From: an uncultured Subdoligranulum sp.
GTDB taxonomy: Bacteria > Bacillota > Clostridia > Oscillospirales > Ruminococcaceae
Assembly: GCA_900545545.1 (NCBI GenBank)
Contig: UQZO01000011.1
Coordinates: forward strand, 1-64,000
Reading direction: 5' to 3'
DNA length: 64,000 bases
Shown here: one piece after another, positions 17,309 to 24,187 of the stretch
Numbering within the stretch: the stretch's first letter is position 1
Layout: each line of letters opens with the position of its first letter
Program-made: the position numbers and the translations under genes
Notes under the pieces: model-generated
Seen by the model: only the letters and a program-made list of their open reading frames with translations
Database searches by the model: none
What the model was told of the DNA's origin: nothing

Positions 17309-19369
17309 TTACAGTTTCATGCAGACATCCCACGCCCGCCAGATGACGGTGCGCAGGTTGCCCACCTTGTCGGCGTCGCCCACAATGTGGACGTGACGGC
17401 CCTTGGGCGCCAGCGGCGCCGGGCGGTAGCCCACCGAGAGAATGACGGAATCCGCCGGGAGTTCTTTGGTAGTGCCGTCCTTGGCGGCCACGGTCACGCT
17501 GCCGTCCTTGATTTCCTTGAGGGATGTTTCGAGATACACCGGCACCTTGTTGGTCTTGAAGAAGTCCCGCAGGTAGCTGGAATTGGCCAGGCTGACGCCG
17601 GTCACCGCGATGAGGTCGTCCTTCATCTCCACAATGGCGGGCTGTTTGCCCTGGAGGTAGAGGTCATAGGCGATCTCGCAGCCGGTGAGGCCGCCGCCCA
17701 CGATGACCACTTTTTCGCCCACCGGGGCTTTGCCCAGCAGGTAATCCACCGCCTGGATGCCCTTTTCGGCACCGGGCACCCGCAGGCTGACCGCCGTGGA
17801 ACCGGTGGCGACGATGACTTCGTCGGCGCCCAGGGTTGCGGGGTCCTGCACCTCGGTGTTGAGCTTGACGGTGATGTTGGGGTAACGGGTCAGTTCCCGG
17901 GCGTACCAGCTGAGCAGGTCACGGTCCTTCTCCTTGAAGGAGGGGGCCGCCGCGGCGACGAACACACCGCCCAGGGCGCCGGTCTTTTCGTACAGGGTCA
18001 CGGTGTGGCCGCGCTGGGCGCAGACCAGCGCCGACTCCATACCGCCGATACCGCCGCCGATGACCGCGATGTTCTTTTTGTGTTCCGCCGGGGTGATGCG
18101 GTACTTTTTGGACTGCATGGTGCGGGGGTCCAGGGCGCAGCGGGCCATGCCGCGGGTATCGAAGAAGGACTGGGCGTTGGCGTGGCCCTTGTAGTGGCAG
18201 AGGTTGAAGCAGCCGTTGTGGCAGCAGATGCAGGGACGGATGTCCTCCATCCGGTCCTCCAGCACCTTGGTGACCCACTCGCCGTCGGCCAAAAACTGCC
18301 GGGCCACGCCCATGGCGTCGATGCGGCCCGCGGCGATGGCTTCGGCGGCCACGTCGGGTTCCATGCGTCCGGCGCAGACCACCGGGATATCCACGCACTG
18401 TTTGATGTGGGCTACATCCTCCAGGTTGCAGTTCTGGGGCATGTACATGGGCGGATGGGACCAGTACCAGGAATCATAGGTGCCGTTGTCGGCGTCCAGC
18501 ATATCGTAGCCGGCCTCCTGGAGGTACTTGGCAGCCTTCTCGCTCTCCTGCATATCGCGGCCGATCTCGGTATAGTCGGTTTCGCCGGGCAGGGCGCCGT
18601 AGCAGAAATCCTTGACCTTGGAAACGGCGCTGTACCGGATGGAAACGGGATAATCCTGCCCGCACACCGCCTTGGTGGCCTTGACGATCTCCACCGCAAA
18701 GCGGTAGCGGTTCTCGAAGCTGCCGCCGTACTGGTCGGTACGGTGGTTGGTGTATTTCATGGCGAACTGGTCCAGCAGGTAGCCTTCGTGCACCGCGTGG
18801 ACTTCCACGCCGTCCACGCCCGCCTCCTTGCAGAGCAGGGCGGTCTTGGCAAAGGCTTCGATGATCTCCTCGATCTGAGGCACCGTCATCTGGGGGCAGG
18901 TCACGCCCTCGGCCCAGCGGGCGGGCAGCGGGCTGGGGCTGGCCAGCTGGTAGTCGGTATCCAGGATGGGCTTGGCCAGGGTGCGCAGGATGGGGTTCTT
19001 GTGCAGGGGCAGCACCTGGTCGGAAATGCCCCAGGAGCGGCCCATGCCCGCGGTGAGCTGCACGAACAGCTTGGCGCCGGTCTGATGGATCTGTTCCATG
19101 TAGGGTTTCAGTTCCCGGAACATCTTTTTGTTCTGGTAGAGCCACCGTCCGCCGATGGTATCCCGGATGGGCGCGATACCGGGGATGATGAGGCCCACGT
19201 TGTTGCGGGCGCGCTCCATAAAGAAGTTGGCGGCTTCCTTGTCAAAGTGGTTGGGCTCCATCCAGCCGAACAGCGAGGTGCCGCCCATGGGGCAGAGCAC
19301 GATGCGGTTCTTGATCTCCACGTTGCCGATCTTCCAGGGGGTAAACAGGGCTTCGTATGTCTGGTTCAT
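17309..19369 (-). CDS. NADH:flavin oxidoreductase, 2,4-dienoyl-CoA reductase (FadH) type
   Basis: A 686-residue flavoenzyme of the FadH/trimethylamine dehydrogenase layout. Residues 1-350 are an FMN-binding old yellow enzyme barrel (NRIVLCPMGG, VEVHAVHEGYLLDQF, GGSFENRYRF). Residues 375-410 hold a 4Fe-4S site with the motif CICCHNGCFNLC. Residues 420-686 bind FAD and NAD(P)H (VIGGGIGGMESAL, VIVGGGLTGCEIAY). It reduces a C=C bond using NAD(P)H. Being first in the operon with aconitase X suggests it acts on the unsaturated product of that dehydratase; this is inference. AAAGGA is nine bases upstream. Confidence 0.9.
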   Translation of the reverse strand: MNQTYEALFTPWKIGNVEIKNRIVLCPMGGTSLFGWMEPNHFDKEAANFFMERARNNVGLIIPGIAPIRDTIGGRWLYQNKKMFRELKPYMEQIHQTGAKLFVQLTAGMGRSWGISDQVLPLHKNPILRTLAKPILDTDYQLASPSPLPARWAEGVTCPQMTVPQIEEIIEAFAKTALLCKEAGVDGVEVHAVHEGYLLDQFAMKYTNHRTDQYGGSFENRYRFAVEIVKATKAVCGQDYPVSIRYSAVSKVKDFCYGALPGETDYTEIGRDMQESEKAAKYLQEAGYDMLDADNGTYDSWYWSHPPMYMPQNCNLEDVAHIKQCVDIPVVCAGRMEPDVAAEAIAAGRIDAMGVARQFLADGEWVTKVLEDRMEDIRPCICCHNGCFNLCHYKGHANAQSFFDTRGMARCALDPRTMQSKKYRITPAEHKKNIAVIGGGIGGMESALVCAQRGHTVTLYEKTGALGGVFVAAAAPSFKEKDRDLLSWYARELTRYPNITVKLNTEVQDPATLGADEVIVATGSTAVSLRVPGAEKGIQAVDYLLGKAPVGEKVVIVGGGLTGCEIAYDLYLQGKQPAIVEMKDDLIAVTGVSLANSSYLRDFFKTNKVPVYLETSLKEIKDGSVTVAAKDGTTKELPADSVILSVGYRPAPLAPKGRHVHIVGDADKVGNLRTVIWRAWDVCMKL

Positions 19370-19422
19370 ACCGTTGCATCCTTTCTGTATAGGGTCCGGC
19401 AGGGTGTGTACATTCCAGTTTC

Positions 19423-19451
19423 AGTATACCATCGGCCGGATTTCGGTGCAA
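19423..19451 (-). promoter_or_regulatory. Promoter of the flavoprotein / aconitase X operon
   Basis: On the minus strand TTGCAC (19446-19451) and TATACT (19423-19428) are 17 bases apart. The -35 lies inside the loop of the hairpin at 19433-19463 that closes the upstream gene. Confidence 0.75.
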
Positions 19452-19463
19452 GAAATCCGGCCG
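19433..19463 (-). terminator. Hairpin after the Ntn-hydrolase gene, overlapping a promoter
   Basis: A perfect 12-bp stem (19433-19444 with 19452-19463) with a 7-base loop, placed 13 bases after the hydrolase stop. It has no T-run and overlaps the next promoter, so read-through transcription would cross the initiation site. Confidence 0.6.
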
Positions 19464-19475
19464 GTTTGCGGGCAT

Positions 19476-20714
19476 TTATTCGCCCAATGTAAATTCAAAT
19501 ACCGCGGTGGGATCGTCGTAGTTTTCATTGGATACCCACAGCACGCTCTTCTTGGTGAGGTTATAGACGGCGCTGTGCACGGTGCAGCTGTTTTTGTCGT
19601 CGTTGTCCCAGCTGCGGCGGCCCACGCTCTGCAGAATGTCCATGGCGGCCTGCTCGTCGGCCACCACACCGTCGGTGGCCTGCAGTTCCTCGTACAGGCG
19701 GTCATAGCGGTCGGCGCCCTTCTTCTCCTTGGCGTCCACGCCCTCATAGTAGCCGGGCTGCAGCACGAAGTTGGTCACGATCTGGTAGCTGCTGGCCGCT
19801 TCCCGCTCGCCGATCTCGCTGTCCTGGTCGTTGTAGATCACCTTCAGGGTGCGCTGGCTGCCGTCGTTGTCGGTGGCATCGGTGGCGGCGTCGTTGGTCC
19901 ATTCCAGGATGGCGCTCTTGCCGGTGGAGTCCGCCACCATGTAATGGTAGGAGGTGTTGGCGGAATCGTGCAGGTCATAGCTGGAAGCGATCTCCACCGC
20001 TTCCTCCACGTTGTCGGCGTAGTCCAGGATCAGGCGCAGCAGGGTGGTGGAGGTAAAGTCCGGCTTGTCGGTGTCCTGGCTGGTGGCCACCGTCTCGTCG
20101 CCGCCCTGGTAGGTCATGTAGATGCCGCAGCTGACGCCCGCGTCATTGACGCCGTCCAGCGGTGCGTAGGGAGCGGCCAGGCAGATGACCTTGTCCATCA
20201 GGCTGGTCATATCCTGGTCCACGTCGATGCCCAAAAACTGCAGGTCCACCGTGGAGATGGAGGCGTGACGCCCCTCGTTGGCCTCGGTAAAGAGCAGCAT
20301 GGTGTTGGTCTTGGAGAAATCGTAGTTGCGGCCGAACAGGGCATCGCCGTTTTCCGCCGTGGCGGTGAAGGAGGAACAGCCGATCTCGGGGGCGGTCATG
20401 TTCAGGCTCACCACGCCGTGGGTGATGTTGTCGGTGATGAACTGGATCAGGTCGGTATCGTTGGACACGCCGCCCTGGGCCACAAAGTCATCCAGATAAA
20501 AACCGCCCTTGACGTGCATGGAATAGACCGCGCCGTCCAGGTGGTCATCGTTGCGCTCCCGCAGCATTTTGATACTGGCCACCGAGCCGATCTCGTTGTG
20601 CCACACCGCAAAAACGGCGGCCACGGCGGCCACCACCAGCACCAGGACCACCGCCAGGATGGTGAGCAGGATTTTTTTCAGACTTTTTTTCGGTTTTACC
20701 TCTACAGCGTTCAT
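19476..20714 (-). CDS. Membrane-anchored linear amide C-N hydrolase (Ntn family, choloylglycine hydrolase-like)
   Basis: A 412-residue protein with a Lys-rich start and one membrane helix at about residues 14-36, leaving the catalytic part outside. The Ntn core begins with Cys113 in EIGCSSFTA, followed by the family-like GDALFGRNYDF (about 123-133). Asn and Arg residues typical of penicillin V acylase / bile salt hydrolase relatives are present. Autocleavage before Cys113 would release the enzyme from its anchor; this is inference. Substrate unknown: bile acid amides, N-acyl amino acids or cell-wall amides. It is in an operon with, and 26 bases after, a MarR regulator. Confidence 0.83.
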   Translation of the reverse strand: MNAVEVKPKKSLKKILLTILAVVLVLVVAAVAAVFAVWHNEIGSVASIKMLRERNDDHLDGAVYSMHVKGGFYLDDFVAQGGVSNDTDLIQFITDNITHGVVSLNMTAPEIGCSSFTATAENGDALFGRNYDFSKTNTMLLFTEANEGRHASISTVDLQFLGIDVDQDMTSLMDKVICLAAPYAPLDGVNDAGVSCGIYMTYQGGDETVATSQDTDKPDFTSTTLLRLILDYADNVEEAVEIASSYDLHDSANTSYHYMVADSTGKSAILEWTNDAATDATDNDGSQRTLKVIYNDQDSEIGEREAASSYQIVTNFVLQPGYYEGVDAKEKKGADRYDRLYEELQATDGVVADEQAAMDILQSVGRRSWDNDDKNSCTVHSAVYNLTKKSVLWVSNENYDDPTAVFEFTLGE

Positions 20715-20740
20715 TCGTACTTCCTTTCTTTTTCACACAC

Positions 20741-21181
20741 TTATTGGGGAATGCCCTCGCAGGTGAGGCGCTGGAGATTTTCCGTGATGGAACCCAGCGC
20801 TTTATAAAAGATCTCCCGTTCCTCGGCGCTGAGGTCCTTGCCGGCTTCTTCCACCGCGCGGCAGACCCGGCTGCGCACCTGGCGGGCCGCCTGCAGCCCC
20901 GCTTCGGTCAGCTGCACCGTGCCGCCGTAGCCGCCCTCCTTGCGTACCAGTTCCTTTTTCTCCAGAATGGCCAGCATACGGGAGGCATCGGATTTGTCCT
21001 TCAGGCAAAGCTCGCACAGTTCCGGTACCGTGATCCCCTGCGGATAGCGGTACAGCGTGGTCAGATACAGGGCATGGGCGCCTTTCAGGCCATAGACCTT
21101 CATCTCCTCGGCGGCCAGCTTGTGCCAGCAACGGGAGATTTCGGCAATGGACAGGGAAAACTTTTCAAATCGCTCCACCAT
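20741..21181 (-). CDS. MarR-family transcriptional regulator
   Basis: A 146-residue winged-helix regulator. The recognition region is ITVPELCELCLKDKSDASRMLAILEKKELVRKEGG (about residues 50-84), and VQLTEAGLQAAR is the wing strand. MarR proteins are dimeric repressors released by small amphipathic ligands. It is first in an operon with the Ntn hydrolase, and two inverted repeats cover its promoter, so it most likely represses itself and the hydrolase. AAAGGAG ten bases upstream supports the start. Confidence 0.92.
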   Translation of the reverse strand: MVERFEKFSLSIAEISRCWHKLAAEEMKVYGLKGAHALYLTTLYRYPQGITVPELCELCLKDKSDASRMLAILEKKELVRKEGGYGGTVQLTEAGLQAARQVRSRVCRAVEEAGKDLSAEEREIFYKALGSITENLQRLTCEGIPQ

Positions 21182-21205
21182 GGGACAAACGCTCCTTTCT
21201 CACCC

Positions 21206-21227
21206 AAAAGTTGAAAACACAACTTTG
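21206..21227. promoter_or_regulatory. MarR-type operator, downstream copy
   Basis: AAGTTG (21208-21213) faces CAACTT (21220-21225) across 6 bases, lying just downstream of the -10 of the marR promoter. It shares the half-site with the second repeat. Confidence 0.7.
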
Positions 21228-21228
21228 A

Positions 21229-21257
21229 AGTATACCAGTCAAAAGTTGAACTGTCAA
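21229..21257 (-). promoter_or_regulatory. Consensus promoter of the MarR / Ntn-hydrolase operon
   Basis: On the minus strand TTGACA (21252-21257) and TATACT (21229-21234) are 17 bases apart. Both boxes touch operator repeats. Confidence 0.85.
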
Positions 21258-21260
21258 CTT
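21243..21260. promoter_or_regulatory. MarR-type operator, -35 copy
   Basis: AAGTTGA (21243-21249) faces TCAACTT (21254-21260) across 4 bases and overlaps the -35 box. The two operators are centred about 35 bases apart. Confidence 0.72.
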
Positions 21261-21311
21261 GTTACCAAAAATGTTTTTGCACCGCCTTTTCCTGTTTTCC
21301 CCGCGCCGGTA

Positions 21312-21340
21312 GTGACAGGGCGCTTTTGTTACGGTACAAT
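21312..21340 (+). promoter_or_regulatory. Promoter of the MATE exporter gene
   Basis: GTGACA (21312-21317) and TACAAT (21335-21340) with a 17-base spacer, about 50 bases before the start codon. Confidence 0.65.
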
Positions 21341-21391
21341 GAAATATAAACGTTTTTTGCCGATTCCCGGAAAGTGAGCGATCTTCCCCCC

Positions 21392-22756
21392 ATGAACAAA
21401 ACACAAGACAAAGAGTACCTGTTTGAGCGTATGCCGGTGCCCGGTGCCGTGCTGCAGCTGTCGCTGCCCATTGTGATCAGCTCCCTGGTGACCATCCTGT
21501 ACAACCTGGCGGACACCTTTTTTGTCGGCATGCTCAACAATCCCGTGGAGAATGCCGCCGTCACGCTGGTCTATCCCGTGACGCTGGCCTTCAACGCCGT
21601 GAACAACCTCTTCGGCGTGGGGGTATCCAGCGCCATGAGCCGCAACCTGGGCTGCAAGGAATACGACCAGGTGCGTATCTGTTCGGCGTTCGGCTTTTAC
21701 GGGGCCTTTTTCAGCGGATTGCTGTTTTCGCTGCTGTGCACGGTGTTCCGCACGCCGCTGCTGGCCCTGCTGGGCACCGACGCCCAGACGCTGGATGCCA
21801 CCATGGGCTACATGAACTGGACGGTCTGCTGCGGCGCGCTGCCCGCCATTTTAAACGTGGTGCAAAGTTATATGGTGCGCAGCGAGGGCAGCACCCTGCA
21901 CGCCAGCATCGGCACCATGAGCGGCTGCCTGCTGAACATCGTGCTGGACCCCATCTTCACCCTGCCCTGGGGGCTGAACATGGGCGCCGCCGGCGCAGGG
22001 CTGGCCACCTTCCTTTCCAACTGCGTGGCCTGCCTGTATTTCCTTGTGCTGGCCCGCATCAAAAAGGGCAACACCTACGTTTCCATGAATCCCCGCCTGC
22101 TGCGCAGACTGACCGGCAAGCAGGTGCGCAACATCCTGGGCGTGGGCATACCCGCCGCCATCCAGAATCTGCTCAACGTGCTGGGCTCCACCCTGCTGAA
22201 CAACTTCACCACGCCGTTCGGGGCCGCCGCCATCGCCGCCATGGGCATCAGCCAGAAACTCTACATGATTCCCATGCAGGTGTCCCTGGGCTTTTCCCAG
22301 GGAATCATGCCGCTGGTCAGCTACACCTACGCCAGCGGCAACCGCGCCCGCATGAAACAGGCCATCGTCTTTGCCATGCGCATCATCGTGGTTTCCATGC
22401 TGGTGCTCACCGTGGGGTACTGCCTGGGTGCACCGGCTATGATCCGCGCCTTTATGGACAGCGAAGAGATCATCGGGTACGGGTCCCGCTTCCTGCGGGT
22501 CATGAGCCTGGGGTTTGTCTTCCTCTGCACCGATTTTCTGGCGGTGGGCGTGTTCCAGGCCCTGGGCATGGGCCGCAATGCGCTGCTGTTTGCCATCTGC
22601 CGCAAGGTGGTGCTGGAGATCCCGCTGCTGATCCTGCTGAACCATTTTTACCCGCTCTACGGCCTGCCCTTTGCCCAGCTCATCACCGAGGTGGTGCTGT
22701 CCTGCATGGGCATCGTGATGCTGCGCCGGATCTTCCGGATGGAGAAGCCCCACTGA
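21392..22756 (+). CDS. MATE-family efflux transporter
   Basis: A 454-residue membrane protein with twelve predicted helices in two six-helix halves, the standard MATE length. The first half has LSLPIVISSLVTILYNLADTFFVG, the region around the conserved inner-pocket residues. The second half begins near residue 235 with GIPAAIQNLLNVLGS. It exports cationic drugs or metabolites using Na+ or H+. It is divergent from the MarR operon, and part of that operator lies near its promoter, so co-regulation is possible. The start is not certain: a GTG at 21374 is in frame, but neither codon has a good ribosome site. I prefer the ATG. Confidence 0.9.
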   Translation: MNKTQDKEYLFERMPVPGAVLQLSLPIVISSLVTILYNLADTFFVGMLNNPVENAAVTLVYPVTLAFNAVNNLFGVGVSSAMSRNLGCKEYDQVRICSAFGFYGAFFSGLLFSLLCTVFRTPLLALLGTDAQTLDATMGYMNWTVCCGALPAILNVVQSYMVRSEGSTLHASIGTMSGCLLNIVLDPIFTLPWGLNMGAAGAGLATFLSNCVACLYFLVLARIKKGNTYVSMNPRLLRRLTGKQVRNILGVGIPAAIQNLLNVLGSTLLNNFTTPFGAAAIAAMGISQKLYMIPMQVSLGFSQGIMPLVSYTYASGNRARMKQAIVFAMRIIVVSMLVLTVGYCLGAPAMIRAFMDSEEIIGYGSRFLRVMSLGFVFLCTDFLAVGVFQALGMGRNALLFAICRKVVLEIPLLILLNHFYPLYGLPFAQLITEVVLSCMGIVMLRRIFRMEKPH

Positions 22757-22843
22757 CCCCGCTGCCCGGAACCGTTTGCAGCCAGTCAAAAACTGTGGCA
22801 TTCTTTTTTCGATACCATCCTCTCCATCCGAAAGGGGTTTACC

Positions 22844-24106
22844 ATGACAGAAGAACTCTATGAGATGTATACCGCCATCCTGACCGAGGAGCTGATCCCG
22901 GCCATGGGCTGCACCGAACCCATCGCCCTGGCCTACGCGGCCGCCCGCGCCCGGGAGGTACTGGGCGCCGAGCCCGACCGGATTCTGGCCCGGTGCAGCG
23001 GCAACATGATCAAAAACGTGCGCTGCGTGCAGATTCCCAACTCCGGCGGCATGACCGGCATCGAGGCGGCGGTCTGCCTGGGCGCTTTCGGCGGCGACGC
23101 TGCCCGCCGCATGGAGGTGCTGGAATCGGTCACCGGGCCGGTACGGCAGCAGGCGGCGGATTTCATCGCCGCGGGCCACTGCACGGTGGAATTTCTGGAT
23201 TCCGAGATTCCGCTGCACTTCATCGTGGAGCTTTCCCGCGGGGCGGACACGGTGGCGGTGGAGGTGCGCTACGCCCACACCAACATCGTCTCCATCCTGA
23301 AAAACGGGCAGTCGGTGTTTTCCGGCGGCGACGGCCAGCAGGGCGTACAGACCGACCGCAGCAAGCTGACCATCGACGCCATCAAGGAATACGCCGACAC
23401 GGTACCGCTGGAAAAGATCCAGCGCATCTTTGAGCGGCAGATCCGCTGCAACATGGACATTGCCTACGAGGGCATGAGCGGCAACTACGGTGTGGGCATC
23501 GGCCGGATGCTGCGCACCGCCTACCCCGACAGCACCTTTACCCGGATGCGTGCCTACGCAGCCGCCGCGTCGGAGGCCCGCATGGCGGGCTGCGATATGC
23601 CGGTCATCATCAACTCGGGCAGCGGCAACCAGGGCATTGCCTCCTCGGTGCCGGTCATCGTCTATGCCCGGGAGAACTTCCTGCCCACCGAGCAACTCTA
23701 CCGTGCCCTGGCCTTCTCGGGCCTGTTGACGGTGCATCAGAAAGAGTACATCGGCAAACTCAGCGCCTTCTGCGGCGCGGTTTCGGCCTCCTGCGCGGCG
23801 GGGGCGGCCATCACCTATCTGGCGGGCGGCGACCTGGAACAGATCAAGGCCACCATCGACAACACCCTCGCCAACATCCCCGGCATCATCTGCGACGGCG
23901 CCAAGGCCAGCTGTGCGGCCAAGATCGCTGCCAGCCTGGACGCCGCCATGCTGGCCCACAACCTGGCCATGGCCGGCAAGAGCTACGGCGCCCACAACGG
24001 CATTTTGCGGGAGGACGCCGACGAGACCATCAGCTGCGTGGGCCGCATCGGCAAGGAAGGCATGCGGCAGACCGACCGTGAAATCATCCAGCTGATGCTG
24101 CAGTAA
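22844..24106 (+). CDS. cyuA: L-cysteine desulfidase family protein (CyuA/UPF0597)
   Basis: A 420-residue Fe-S enzyme of the family that splits L-cysteine into pyruvate, ammonia and sulfide; some members act on serine. The signature PAMGCTEPIALAYAAA (about residues 19-34) and the later Cys in IICDGAKASCAAK and ISCVGRIGKEGM fit the three-Cys cluster. The length is as in E. coli CyuA. It is cytoplasmic. It is alone after the exporter gene, with AAAGGGG six bases upstream. Sulfide production here may connect to the sulfur fusion enzyme at 3196, but they are not linked in an operon. Confidence 0.92.
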   Translation: MTEELYEMYTAILTEELIPAMGCTEPIALAYAAARAREVLGAEPDRILARCSGNMIKNVRCVQIPNSGGMTGIEAAVCLGAFGGDAARRMEVLESVTGPVRQQAADFIAAGHCTVEFLDSEIPLHFIVELSRGADTVAVEVRYAHTNIVSILKNGQSVFSGGDGQQGVQTDRSKLTIDAIKEYADTVPLEKIQRIFERQIRCNMDIAYEGMSGNYGVGIGRMLRTAYPDSTFTRMRAYAAAASEARMAGCDMPVIINSGSGNQGIASSVPVIVYARENFLPTEQLYRALAFSGLLTVHQKEYIGKLSAFCGAVSASCAAGAAITYLAGGDLEQIKATIDNTLANIPGIICDGAKASCAAKIAASLDAAMLAHNLAMAGKSYGAHNGILREDADETISCVGRIGKEGMRQTDREIIQLMLQ

Positions 24107-24123
24107 TTTTTCCAATACACAAG

Positions 24124-24154
24124 AACACCCCCGGGGCAATGCCCCGGGGGTGTT
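24124..24154. terminator. Bidirectional terminator between cyuA and glgA
   Basis: A 14-bp GC stem (24124-24137 with 24141-24154) and a T-rich tail on the plus strand. It lies between two convergent genes. Confidence 0.88.
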
Positions 24155-24187
24155 GTTTGGTTTGCTATGTACCGTACCGGCCGTGCC

